Notes: generated by a model not told the origin, from the letters alone. Shown: positions 9,073-16,157, counted from the first letter of the stretch. The stretch is 32,103 bases of DNA from Lachnospiraceae bacterium (GCA_017479085.1 JAFVCQ010000113.1:1-32103); one strand, 5' to 3'. Program-made: numbers and translations.

Positions 9073-10497
9073 ATGAGAAGATGGTACCAGAGAAAAAGAG
9101 AGACGTATCGATATAGAGCGATCCTGCTTGCGATGGGTATCATGCTGTTTTGGACATGGGATGCGGGACAGAGAATGTCGAATCCGGTGAAGGCCGCCTC
9201 GGGGGAGGACATTGGGCCGGCAGAACAGGATGATCAGCATATCATCTATGAGGGAATCTATCTGGATACAGTGAACGTGGGAGGCATGACGAAGGAACAG
9301 GCGACAGAGACATATAGTAAGTATGTAAAAGGAATCGATGACCTGACACTGACTCTCACAAGCTCTGTTGGAAGCTATACGATTCCACTGAAAGAGATTA
9401 AGGTGGATGTGGATGTGGAAGAAGCTGTTGAGGAAGCATTTTCCTATGGAAGAAAGGGCAATATTTTGACTCGTTATAAGGAGATACAGAATCTCTCAAG
9501 GGAGCCTGTGACGATCATTCCAAAGAAGGAGTTTGACAGGGATAAGCTTGAAGATCTGTTGACAAATGATGCATGGGATCTCATGAAACAGGCGAAGAAT
9601 GCCACTGTTGCACGCATAGATGGTGAATTCGTTGTATATAGCGGTGAAGACGGTGTGTCATTAATGACCGACCGCACAGTGGAAGCAGTAGCCGGGGAAT
9701 TTGAGAAGGTATGGCAGGCTAAGTCCATCAAGCTTTCTGCTGTTACGGAGGTGACACATCCGGAATATACAGAAGAAGATTTTTATGGGATTGACAGTCT
9801 GTTAGGGAGGTATGCTACCGAATACAGCAACCGCGCACCGGAACGTATTCAGAACCTGACAGTGGGAGCAGGCAAGATTGCAGACAGTGTCGTGTTGCCG
9901 GGGCAACAGTTTTCAGTGTATGATACCGTTGCGCCATTTACGGAAGAGAATGGTTATGGTAATGCCGGACAGTATGTGAATGACGAACTGGTAGACGGTT
10001 TGGGCGGCGGCATTTGTCAGGTGTCCACTACATTATATAATGCAGTATTAGAAGCAGAATTGCAGGTGGACGAACGATACCCGCATTCCATGACGGTTGA
10101 CTATGTAAAAAAAGGGATGGATGCTGCGATTGCAGAGGGATATGAAGACTTTCGCTTCACAAATAATACAGAATATCCCATTTATATAGATGCCTATGCA
10201 GGGGGCGGAGTCATTTCGGTTGCAATCTATGGACACGAGACACGACCCTCAAACCGCCGGATTGAATTTGAGAGTCAGGTGATTGAAGAATTCGAACCGG
10301 GAGCGGCTGAGACAATCTATGATGCGAACCTGCCTGCCGGTGAGGAACGTGTTACATATGAGCATAAGGGATATTATGTAGAGGTGTGGAAACACATCTA
10401 TGTGGATGGCGAGCTGACCGATTCGGTAAAGGTCAGTGGAAGTCAATATAATGCGGTACCGCGTAAGACGCGGATTGGAACAGGGGGAACGAATTAA
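9073..10497 (+). CDS. VanW family envelope protein
   Basis: This 474-residue protein has one hydrophobic segment near residues 16-30 (an uncleaved anchor or signal), then a region of about 60-240 resembling the putative peptidoglycan-binding domain found in YoaR/VanW proteins. The VanW domain proper is about 250-395, with the signature GGGICQVSTTLYNAV near 311-325 and YPHSMTVDY after it. The last 60 residues form a G5-like beta segment ending NAVPRKTRIGTGGTN. Function in this family is not settled; VanW was named from vancomycin-resistance clusters but has no proven enzymatic role. Only AAAGGG lies near the ATG, with a very short spacer, so translation may be coupled to the lipoprotein gene 5 bp upstream. 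The pair probably acts on the cell surface. Confidence 0.85.
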   Translation: MRRWYQRKRETYRYRAILLAMGIMLFWTWDAGQRMSNPVKAASGEDIGPAEQDDQHIIYEGIYLDTVNVGGMTKEQATETYSKYVKGIDDLTLTLTSSVGSYTIPLKEIKVDVDVEEAVEEAFSYGRKGNILTRYKEIQNLSREPVTIIPKKEFDRDKLEDLLTNDAWDLMKQAKNATVARIDGEFVVYSGEDGVSLMTDRTVEAVAGEFEKVWQAKSIKLSAVTEVTHPEYTEEDFYGIDSLLGRYATEYSNRAPERIQNLTVGAGKIADSVVLPGQQFSVYDTVAPFTEENGYGNAGQYVNDELVDGLGGGICQVSTTLYNAVLEAELQVDERYPHSMTVDYVKKGMDAAIAEGYEDFRFTNNTEYPIYIDAYAGGGVISVAIYGHETRPSNRRIEFESQVIEEFEPGAAETIYDANLPAGEERVTYEHKGYYVEVWKHIYVDGELTDSVKVSGSQYNAVPRKTRIGTGGTN

Positions 10498-10600
10498 GCT
10501 TCCTCTGACGTTGCGGATATGCCAAAGTGTATGGCATGATTCGCCAGGATATGGATTCTGATTTAAGAATAAAATATATAGAAAAAAGAGGTGTTTAGAA

Positions 10601-10954
10601 ATGGTTAAATTAACAGAAAGTGAAGAATTTGTCATGAAGGCCGTTTGGGATAGCGACAAGGAGCCGGTATTATCGGATGTGGTAGCAGGGGCGCGGGAGA
10701 CCTATAAGAAAGATTGGATGCCGCAGACCGTATCTACCTTTCTGGCTAAGCTGGTTCAGAAGAAGTATCTGAAGCTTCAGAGAAAAGGGAAGATTTACAC
10801 GTACAAGATCTTAATTAAAGAGAGTGCATATAAGCAGAAGCTGTATAAGCACCTGATTGATTTCTGGTACAATGGAGATGCGTCAGAGTTTGTGTTATCT
10901 ATGATCCAGAATGGTGATCTGTCAAAAGAACAACTGGATCAACTGGTAGATTAA
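10601..10954 (+). CDS. BlaI/MecI family transcriptional repressor
   Basis: This 117-residue winged-helix protein opens LTESEEFVMKAVWDSDKEPVLSD and continues MPQTVSTFLAKLVQKKYL, the DNA-recognition helix and wing of BlaI/MecI repressors. The C-terminal third is the short helical dimer region. In Staphylococcus, BlaI is cut after signalling by the BlaR1 sensor protease; no BlaR1-like M56 gene is adjacent here. AGAGGTG lies before the ATG. The 103-bp gap upstream has a small hairpin (ATGCCA 10519-10524 with TGGCAT 10532-10537) but no TACAnnTGTA-type Bla operator. The VanW gene just upstream hints at an envelope-stress role, but this is unproven. Confidence 0.88.
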   Translation: MVKLTESEEFVMKAVWDSDKEPVLSDVVAGARETYKKDWMPQTVSTFLAKLVQKKYLKLQRKGKIYTYKILIKESAYKQKLYKHLIDFWYNGDASEFVLSMIQNGDLSKEQLDQLVD

Positions 10955-10961
10955 GAATAGC

Positions 10962-10998
10962 AAAAAGCAGATGACCTTTGTGGCTGTCTGCTTTTTTT
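10962..10998 (+). terminator. Rho-independent terminator after the BlaI-like gene
   Basis: AAAAAGCAGA (10962-10971) pairs with TCTGCTTTTT (10987-10996) around a 15-nt loop, and the T run continues to 10998. It begins 7 bp after the stop codon and separates the envelope/regulator group from the thiamine cluster. Confidence 0.85.
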
Positions 10999-11107
10999 AT
11001 CCTACTTCTTTTATTCCGGATGCTTTGTTTGTCTATTCTTCGAATCGCACATATGGAAAAGTATCCGTACTCTGAGTGATACGCATGTTATGTAAACTTA
11101 TTTTGGA

Positions 11108-11136
11108 TTGATATTCCAGATACTTTATGGTAAAGT
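11108..11136 (+). promoter_or_regulatory. Promoter for the thiamine cluster
   Basis: TTGATA (-35) and TAAAGT (-10) are separated by 17 bp, with TGG directly before the -10, the same layout as the promoter at 7828-7856. A start site near 11143 would coincide with the beginning of the leader stem-loop. Confidence 0.5.
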
Positions 11137-11229
11137 GTAATCGTATGGGGCATAGTATCCATTTCCTGTATTATGAAGGAAGGAGACTTTCGCCATACTG
11201 TTTTGATGAAACGGGAAGCTTGTATGCAG

Positions 11230-11285
11230 GCTGCGAATTTAGTACCGGTACGTCGGCAGCGTCCGGCTTAACTAAATGACATTGG
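11230..11285 (+). repeat. Structured repeat, copy A (short form)
   Basis: This copy joins the block CTGCGAATTTAGTACCG to the terminal block CAGCGTCCGGCTTAAC and TAAATGACATTGG, both also in copy B at 14248-14455. The roughly 50 bases that separate the two blocks in copy B are absent, and the left half of the element is also missing. A 10-bp palindrome GTACCGGTAC (11242-11251) sits in the middle. It lies within the expected thiC mRNA leader. Confidence 0.75.
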
Positions 11286-11341
11286 TACAGCACGTACTTG
11301 TTTTTCATATTTACAGAGAATAATAGAAAGGAACAATAAAC

Positions 11342-12646
11342 ATGGATTACACAACACAGATGGATGCTGCAAGAAAGGGTATCCTCACGAAGGAAATGCA
11401 GAGTGTGGCGGAATATGAGAAGATTCCGGCAGAAGAGATACGGGAGCTGACAGCCAAAGGGCAGGTGGTCATTCCGGCCAATAAGAATCATACCTGCCTG
11501 AAACCGTTCGGCATTGGAACCAGATTGAAGACCAAGATCAATGTCAATCTTGGAACGTCTAAGGACTGTCTGAATCTGGACGTAGAGATGGAGAAGGTCA
11601 GGGAAGCAATCCGTCTGGGAGCAGAGTCCATTATGGATCTGAGCTCTTTTGGGGATACGCAGACCTTTCGAAGAAAACTGACTGCGGAGTGTAGTGCCAT
11701 AATTGGAACGGTTCCGATCTATGATGCTGTGGTGCATTATAACAAAGCGTTGAAATTGATTACCGCAAGGGAGTGGATCGACATTGTGAAAATGCATGCC
11801 GAGGATGGAGTGGATTTTATGACCATACATTGCGGAATCAATCGGGCAACCGCAGAGCGGTTTAAGAGGGCAAAGCGTCATATGAACATTGTGTCCAGAG
11901 GAGGGTCTATCATATTTGCGTGGATGGAGCTTACGGGAAATGAGAATCCATTTTATGAATATTATGATGAGATTCTGGAGATCTGCAAGGAGTATGATGT
12001 CACCTTAAGTCTCGGTGATGCCTGCCGTCCCGGAAGTATTGAGGATGCGGGGGATATCTCCCAGATGGAGGAGTTGGTGACCCTCGGAGAGCTCACACAG
12101 CGCGCATGGAATCAGAATGTTCAGGTTATGATTGAAGGACCGGGACATATGCCGCTTGACCAGATCCGTTCGAATATGGAGATTGAGCAGACCATTTGCA
12201 AGGGAGCGCCTTTTTATGTATTAGGACCGCTGGTTACGGATGTGGCTCCGGGCTATGACCATATTACGGCTGCCATTGGAGGTGCGATTGCTGCGACCTA
12301 TGGAGCCTCGTTCCTGTGCTATGTGACTCCGGCGGAGCATTTACGACTGCCGACCGTGGCAGATGTGAAGGAGGGCATTATCGCTTCCAAGATTGCCGCA
12401 CATGCAGCGGATATTGCAAAAGGGGTTCCGGGGGCAAAGGACTGGGATTATCAAATGAGTGAGGCGAGACGGGAGCTTGACTGGGAAAAGCAGTTCGAGC
12501 TTGCCATCGATGGTGGGAAAGCGAGAACATATCGGGCCGAATCCAAACCGGAGCGGGAGGATACCTGTACCATGTGTGGCAAGATGTGTGCAGTGAGAAA
12601 TATCAATAAGATCTTGCGCGGAGAAGATGTGGATATCATGGACTGA
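11342..12646 (+). CDS. thiC: Phosphomethylpyrimidine synthase (HMP-P synthase)
   Basis: This 434-residue radical-SAM-type enzyme converts AIR to HMP-P, the pyrimidine half of thiamine. Family motifs include [51 protein letters not shown] and ITAAIGGA. The C-terminal cluster cysteines are Cys409-X2-Cys412-X3-Cys416 (CTMCGKMC), the short spacing I associate with clostridial and archaeal forms, compared with CX2CX4C in E. coli. The protein is shorter than the E. coli enzyme because it lacks the long N-terminal extension. The ATG at 11342 has AGAAAGGA about 9 nt upstream. It heads the cluster thiC-thiE-HAD-thiD. Confidence 0.97.
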   Translation: MDYTTQMDAARKGILTKEMQSVAEYEKIPAEEIRELTAKGQVVIPANKNHTCLKPFGIGTRLKTKINVNLGTSKDCLNLDVEMEKVREAIRLGAESIMDLSSFGDTQTFRRKLTAECSAIIGTVPIYDAVVHYNKALKLITAREWIDIVKMHAEDGVDFMTIHCGINRATAERFKRAKRHMNIVSRGGSIIFAWMELTGNENPFYEYYDEILEICKEYDVTLSLGDACRPGSIEDAGDISQMEELVTLGELTQRAWNQNVQVMIEGPGHMPLDQIRSNMEIEQTICKGAPFYVLGPLVTDVAPGYDHITAAIGGAIAATYGASFLCYVTPAEHLRLPTVADVKEGIIASKIAAHAADIAKGVPGAKDWDYQMSEARRELDWEKQFELAIDGGKARTYRAESKPEREDTCTMCGKMCAVRNINKILRGEDVDIMD

Positions 12647-12717
12647 GAGGGACGGAGACAACCGCATTGTCCGGAGCAACCATGCTGCTTGATATTGTTA
12701 TGAGAGGAGAGGGGAGA

Positions 12718-13365
12718 ATGAGAGGATATACAGCACAGGAGATAAGAGAAGCCATGCGGCTATACGCAGTGACCGATTCCGGCTGGCTGCGGGGACGCTC
12801 TCTTGCACAGGCAGTGGAGGAGGCGGTCAAAGGTGGAGCGACCTTTGTTCAGATCCGTGAAAAGCATCTGCCCTATGATGCGTTTACAAGGCTTGCGCTG
12901 GAGGTAAAAAAAGTGACAGACCGGTACCATATTCCATATGTGGTCAATGATGAGGTGGAGCTTGCCGGACAGATTGATGCAGACGGAGTACATATTGGGC
13001 AAAATGATAAAGCCCTTACAGAGGCAAGAAGGATATTAGGGCCGGATAAGATCATTGGTGTGTCTGCCCATACCGTAGAGGAAGCCGTAGAAGCACAGAG
13101 AAATGGAGCGGATTATCTGGGGGTGGGAGCAGTTTTCTCCACCGCCACAAAGCAGGATGCAAGTGCCCTTCCGGCTGAAACTCTGCGAGCCATCTGTGAA
13201 GCGGTTTCCATTCCGGTGGTTGCCATCGGAGGCATCCATTCGGGTAACCTGTTACAGCTTCAGGGCAGCGGTGTGGATGGTGTGGCAGTGGTATCCGCTA
13301 TTTTTGCAGCAGAGAATATTGAACGGGCTGCCGCCGGACTTTCGGATCTGGCGCGCAGGCTTTGA
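12718..13365 (+). CDS. thiE: Thiamine phosphate synthase
   Basis: This 215-residue TIM barrel couples HMP-PP with the thiazole phosphate to give thiamine monophosphate. Motifs in order: LYAVTDSGWL, GGATFVQIREKHLP, YVVNDEVELAGQIDADGVHIGQND, IGVSAHTVEEA, DYLGVGAVFSTATKQDA and VVAIGGIHSGN. These cover the pyrophosphate and magnesium site. The start at ATG 12718 is preferred because AGAGGAG at 12703-12709 sits 8 nt upstream; an in-frame TTG at 12667 and an ATG at 12700 lie further up. The thiC-thiE gap is 71 bp. No thiazole synthesis genes (thiF, thiS, thiG, thiH) or thiazole kinase thiM are seen nearby, so the thiazole partner must come from elsewhere in the genome or from salvage. Confidence 0.95.
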   Translation: MRGYTAQEIREAMRLYAVTDSGWLRGRSLAQAVEEAVKGGATFVQIREKHLPYDAFTRLALEVKKVTDRYHIPYVVNDEVELAGQIDADGVHIGQNDKALTEARRILGPDKIIGVSAHTVEEAVEAQRNGADYLGVGAVFSTATKQDASALPAETLRAICEAVSIPVVAIGGIHSGNLLQLQGSGVDGVAVVSAIFAAENIERAAAGLSDLARRL

Positions 13366-13431
13366 CAGATTGCATCTGTCTGGTTAGACAATCTAGCTGC
13401 ACAGGTGGAAAGGTTGTCTTTCCGCGGACAA
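13364..13431 (+). other. Hairpins between thiE and the HAD gene
   Basis: GACAGAT-TGC-ATCTGTC (13364-13380) is a perfect 7-bp hairpin beginning in the thiE stop codon. Further on, GGAAAG (13407-13412) can pair with CTTTCC (13418-13423), or TTGTC (13414-13418) with GACAA (13427-13431); the two pairings exclude each other. No T run follows any of them, so they do not look like terminators. Confidence 0.35.
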
Positions 13432-13495
13432 TGTGCCAGGCTGACAAGCCCGATGGTCAATTTGGCGAATGTCGCGAGGGTCAGGAGTGGAAGGG

Positions 13496-14164
13496 ATGAG
13501 AGAGATTCAAAAGATTATATTTGATGTAGATGGAGTTCTTCTGGATTCCATGTCAATCTGGGCGAATTCTGCAAACCGGTATCTGGCAGAGATTCATGGG
13601 ATAGATGCCCCGCCGGAATTGGACAAACGATGTGCAACCATGAGCCTTTTGGAAGCAGGTGCATATGTAAAGGAATTGTATCCGCAGATTACGCTGTCAG
13701 ACAGGGAGTTAGCTGACGGCGTGGCAGAATTTATCAGGGAACAGTATTGGAGAGTGCCGGAGAAGCCGGGGATGACAGAGACGATCCATGCCTTGTGTGA
13801 GAAGGGCTATACCCTGTTTCTGGCGTCTGCTTCGGAAGAGATCAATGTGCGGGGAGCATTGCAAAACCTCGGTGTCTGGAACTGCTTTGAGGCAATCTAT
13901 ACCTGCACGGAGATCGGATACAGCAAGAACTATGTGGAGTATTATGAGGAGGTCGCAAAGCGGATCGGAGTACCGTGCAGCAGACTGATCATGGTGGAGG
14001 ATTCCCTGCATTCGATGATAACGGCAAAGAAGGCCGGACTGACGGTTTTCGGTGTGTATGAAGAAGGGTCGGCAGACAAAAGGATGGACATTCAAAAGGT
14101 CTGTGATGCCTACATGGAGAATCTGACGGATATTTGGACTTGCCTTCTTGGACTTCCACAGTAA
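13496..14164 (+). CDS. HAD-superfamily phosphatase of the thiamine cluster
   Basis: This 222-residue protein is a HAD hydrolase of the beta-phosphoglucomutase-like subgroup with a helical cap. Motif I is IIFDVDGVLLDSM, with nucleophile Asp10 and acid/base Asp12. Motif II is the Ser of LFLASAS, and motif IV is MVEDSLHSM. Sitting between thiE and thiD, it may dephosphorylate thiamine monophosphate or an HMP phosphate; plants use a HAD enzyme (TH2) for thiamine monophosphate, so this is reasonable, but the sequence does not prove it. The ATG at 13496 has AGGAG at 13483-13487 with an 8-nt spacer; an upstream in-frame start at 13469 has no RBS. The last codons (GGACTTCCACAG) are part of a 16-bp sequence repeated at 14472-14487. 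Confidence 0.85.
   Translation: MREIQKIIFDVDGVLLDSMSIWANSANRYLAEIHGIDAPPELDKRCATMSLLEAGAYVKELYPQITLSDRELADGVAEFIREQYWRVPEKPGMTETIHALCEKGYTLFLASASEEINVRGALQNLGVWNCFEAIYTCTEIGYSKNYVEYYEEVAKRIGVPCSRLIMVEDSLHSMITAKKAGLTVFGVYEEGSADKRMDIQKVCDAYMENLTDIWTCLLGLPQ
14148..14163 (+). repeat. Direct repeat, left copy, flanking the repeat insertion
   Basis: TTGGACTTCCACAGTA occurs here as the end of the HAD gene and again at 14472-14487, 324 bp downstream and just before the thiD ribosome binding site. The bases before and after the two copies differ. The arrangement is that of a target duplication or a recombination footprint around the inserted DNA. Confidence 0.8.
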
Positions 14165-14247
14165 ACGACTATGCTAAGCTTGCCCGTCGCCTTGGGGCTC
14201 GGGCTCGCTAAGCGCCACTATATACGGGAAGTTAACCAATCAGTCTG
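14165..14247 (+). other. Left part of the inserted segment, GC-rich hairpin
   Basis: The bases after the HAD stop contain GCCCG (14182-14186) and CGGGC (14200-14204) enclosing GCC-TTGG-GGC, a stable hairpin with small internal loops, flanked by GCTAAGC sequences on both sides. No T run follows. A similar GCTAAGC/GTGCCCG block recurs in the right part of copy B (14381-14400), which suggests that the segment was built from related pieces. Confidence 0.45.
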
Positions 14248-14455
14248 CCAATGTTATTTAGTTTAGGATTAGCCAGTAACAGCTATCGGGTATGGTATAT
14301 GTTTCACAATGCAGGGCTATCTGCGGACGTCGGTCCTTAATGAGCAGCCCAAGCTGCGAATTTAGTACCGTTACGTCTGCAGCTAAGCGCAAGCGTGCCC
14401 GGAATGGGAAACATATACCATACCCGACAGCGTCCGGCTTAACTAAATGACATTG
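14248..14455 (+). repeat. Structured repeat, copy B (long form with inverted ends)
   Basis: The ends are imperfect inverted repeats: CAATGTTATTTAGTT (14249-14263) against AACTAAATGACATTG (14441-14455), one mismatch in 15. A second pair is perfect over 19 bp: CGGGTATGGTATATGTTTC (14287-14305) and its complement at 14408-14426. Between them three short hairpins follow in series: GCAG/CTGC (14311-14324), GGAC-GTCG-GTCC (14325-14336) and GCAGC-CCAA-GCTGC (14344-14357). The first 130 bases are nearly identical to the reverse complement of copy C at 25601-25730. There is no coding capacity. MITE-like or a mobile structured RNA element are both possible. Confidence 0.85.
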
Positions 14456-14471
14456 ATCTGTCTGCGTCCTT

Positions 14472-14487
14472 TTGGACTTCCACAGTA
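14472..14487 (+). repeat. Direct repeat, right copy
   Basis: This is the second copy of TTGGACTTCCACAGTA. Here it reads on into a TAG and the strong AAGGAGG of thiD, so it probably shows the junction as it was before the insertion: the HAD gene ending a few bases ahead of the thiD ribosome binding site. Confidence 0.8.
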
Positions 14488-14503
14488 GAAAAGGAGGAAG
14501 AAT

Positions 14504-15298
14504 ATGCATACCATTCTTAGCATAGCCGGTTCGGATTCCAGTGGGGGAGCCGGAATTCAGGCCGACCTGAAAACCATTACGTGTCTGGGAGAATATGGAA
14601 TGACTGTCATCACTGCATTGACCGCACAGAATACGACCGGTGTCGGGCGTGTCGAGACGGTTTCGGTTCCGATGGTAAAGGCACAGTTGGATGCTGTCTT
14701 TTTGGATATCCGGCCGGATGCGGTCAAACTGGGCATGATTGCAACGCCGGAGATCATGCTTGCAATCTGTGAAAAACTCATAGCATATCAGGCGGAGCGG
14801 ATTGTGGTAGATCCGGTCATGGTGGCGACAAGCGGAAGCACGCTGATGGAAAATCGTACCGTACAGACACTCAAAGAAAGTCTGCTGCCCCTCGCGGATG
14901 TGATCACACCCAATATCAGTGAAGCCGGGGTTCTGAGCGGAATTTCAATCAGAGAAAAAGAAGATATGGTAACAGCGGCAGAGAAGATTGCCACATACTA
15001 CAAGGGAGCCATTCTCATCAAAGGCGGTCATCTGTCAAACACGGCAGATGATCTGCTCTATCAAAGGGGGCAGCAGCTCTGGATCACAGGCCAACGTATT
15101 GACAATGAGAATACACATGGAACAGGCTGTACCCTGTCCTCTGCGATCGCCGCTTTTCTTGCAAAGGGCTGTTCCGTAGAGGAGAGTGTGCGATATGCAA
15201 AGGATTACGTCACGGAAGCCATCTCTGCCAATCTCAATCTGGGTCGGGGAAGAGGTCCGTTGTGCCACAACCATGCGATCCGCAAAGCCACATCTTAG
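14504..15298 (+). CDS. thiD: Hydroxymethylpyrimidine/phosphomethylpyrimidine kinase
   Basis: This 264-residue ribokinase-fold enzyme phosphorylates HMP to HMP-P and then to HMP-PP, the substrate of ThiE. It opens ILSIAGSDSSGGAGIQADLKT, the family signature for the pyrimidine site. VVDPVMVATSGSTLM, VITPNISEAGVLSG and ILIKGGHL line the ATP and substrate sites, and the anion-hole/catalytic Asp-Cys region is NTHGTGCTLSSAIAAFLAKG. The length is normal. AAGGAGG (14491-14497) lies 6 nt before the ATG. It is the last recognisable thi gene here. The 340-bp gap from the HAD gene stop is filled by the inserted repeat, which may affect how much of the message reaches thiD. Confidence 0.96.
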   Translation: MHTILSIAGSDSSGGAGIQADLKTITCLGEYGMTVITALTAQNTTGVGRVETVSVPMVKAQLDAVFLDIRPDAVKLGMIATPEIMLAICEKLIAYQAERIVVDPVMVATSGSTLMENRTVQTLKESLLPLADVITPNISEAGVLSGISIREKEDMVTAAEKIATYYKGAILIKGGHLSNTADDLLYQRGQQLWITGQRIDNENTHGTGCTLSSAIAAFLAKGCSVEESVRYAKDYVTEAISANLNLGRGRGPLCHNHAIRKATS

Positions 15299-15347
15299 GA
15301 ACTTTGCACAAGTTATTTCGTGACAGTTCCTTAACAAAATGACTTCG
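15297..15347 (+). repeat. Hairpin and possible relic of the structured repeat after thiD
   Basis: AGGAACT (15297-15303) and AGTTCCT (15325-15331) form a 7-bp inverted repeat just after thiD, with CAC/GTG able to extend the fold inside. The right side runs into CCTTAACAAAATGACTTCG (15329-15347), which matches the terminal CCTTAACTAAATGACATTG of copy C at 16 of 19 positions. This may be a decayed end of the same repeat family; chance cannot be excluded. Confidence 0.35.
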
Positions 15348-15385
15348 AATAAGATGAAACGAGTACACGATAGGAGAGGATAACG

Positions 15386-16027
15386 ATGCGATATACGAAA
15401 AAACAAAGAGCATTAGCCATCATTGACTTGCTGAAGAAGGAATATCCGGATGCGGGCTGTACGCTGGATTATAATGAGGCATGGAAGCTGTTGGTCAGTG
15501 TCCGTCTGGCTGCACAGTGTACCGATGCCAGAGTCAATATCGTGGTGGAGGGGCTGTATGAGCGGTTTCCAACCGTAGAAGCATTGGCAGATGCCGGGGT
15601 AGAGGAGATTGAGAGTATGGTAAAGCCCTGTGGTCTGGGACACAGTAAGGCAAGGGATATCAGTGCCTGTTTGAAGGTACTGCGAGATCAATATGGTGGT
15701 AAGGTTCCGGATGATTTTGATGCCCTGCTGGCATTGCCGGGTGTCGGAAGGAAGAGTGCGAATCTCATCATGGGAGATGTGTTTGGCAAACCGGCTATTG
15801 TGACGGATACCCATTGCATTCGTCTCACCAATCGTATGGGTCTGGTGGATGGAATCAAAGACCCGAAGAAGGTCGAGATGGAGCTTTGGAAGATCATTCC
15901 TCCGGAGGAGGGAAATGATTTCTGCCATCGTCTGGTATATCATGGAAGGGAGGTCTGTACTGCAAGAACCAAACCGGATTGTGAGAATTGCTGTCTGAGG
16001 GATGTATGCAAGAGGACAGGGGTATGA
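15386..16027 (+). CDS. nth: Endonuclease III (DNA glycosylase/AP lyase)
   Basis: This 213-residue helix-hairpin-helix glycosylase removes oxidised pyrimidines from DNA and nicks the abasic site. The HhH motif LPGVGRKSANL carries the catalytic Lys123, and IVTDTHC carries the catalytic Asp141. The C-terminal [4Fe-4S] loop reads Cys191-X7-Cys199-X2-Cys202-X5-Cys208, one residue longer in the first gap than the usual CX6CX2CX5C, with an extra Cys at 203. An AGGAGAGG-type RBS (15372-15380) precedes the ATG. It lies 87 bp after thiD with no functional link to it. Confidence 0.96.
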   Translation: MRYTKKQRALAIIDLLKKEYPDAGCTLDYNEAWKLLVSVRLAAQCTDARVNIVVEGLYERFPTVEALADAGVEEIESMVKPCGLGHSKARDISACLKVLRDQYGGKVPDDFDALLALPGVGRKSANLIMGDVFGKPAIVTDTHCIRLTNRMGLVDGIKDPKKVEMELWKIIPPEEGNDFCHRLVYHGREVCTARTKPDCENCCLRDVCKRTGV

Positions 16028-16077
16028 CAGGAAGGATAAGGGGTGCGATCACACACGCACATAGAGTTTTACAGCAA

Positions 16078-16106
16078 AATGAGCAGGATGTAAACTCCTG
16101 CTCATT
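16078..16106 (+). terminator. Strong hairpin after nth, possible terminator
   Basis: AATGAGCAGGA (16078-16088) and TCCTGCTCATT (16096-16106) form a perfect 11-bp stem with a 7-nt loop. The plus-strand side has no T run after it, which is atypical for a Rho-independent terminator; it could stabilise the nth mRNA end or be bound by a protein. It lies 50 bp after nth and before the recQ promoter. Confidence 0.5.
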
Positions 16107-16129
16107 CATCTGGTCGATGCACACATTAT

Positions 16130-16157
16130 TTGTGACGCAATTAGTATTATATATGAT
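16130..16157 (+). promoter_or_regulatory. Promoter for recQ
   Basis: TTGTGA (16130-16135), a 16-bp spacer and TATGAT (16152-16157) lie in an AT-rich stretch about 95 bp before the recQ start. Between the promoter and the RBS the sequence is very A/T rich (16170-16205), giving an open leader. The 226-bp nth-recQ gap holds no gene. Confidence 0.5.

Larger units (their letters stand above)
10999..11341 (+). other. thiC upstream region: promoter, folded leader and repeat, no TPP riboswitch seen
   Basis: These 343 bases contain no gene. TTGATA (11108-11113), a 17-bp spacer and TAAAGT (11131-11136) form a good promoter, so the mRNA leader should be about 200 nt. The leader can fold as GTATGG (11143-11148) with CCATAC (11193-11198), enclosing TTCCT (11163-11167) with AGGAA (11077-offset pair at 11177-11181). 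A partial copy of the structured repeat follows at 11230-11285. The consensus blocks of the thiamine pyrophosphate riboswitch (CUGAGA, ACCUGAU, GCGNAGGGA) were looked for and not found. Confidence 0.55.

Noticed and set aside
10519..10537. Hairpin upstream of the BlaI-like gene as a Bla operator
   Set aside because: It does not match the TACAnnTGTA-type operator, and its 7-nt spacer is more like a simple stem-loop.
11055..11085. CTGAG sequence in a hairpin upstream of thiC as a TPP riboswitch
   Set aside because: It lies upstream of the predicted transcription start, and the other conserved TPP blocks are missing.
14248..14455. Integron attC site or CRISPR-like array
   Set aside because: No integrase, no R'/R'' core sites and no regularly spaced direct repeats; the inverted ends and unequal copies fit a MITE-like element better.
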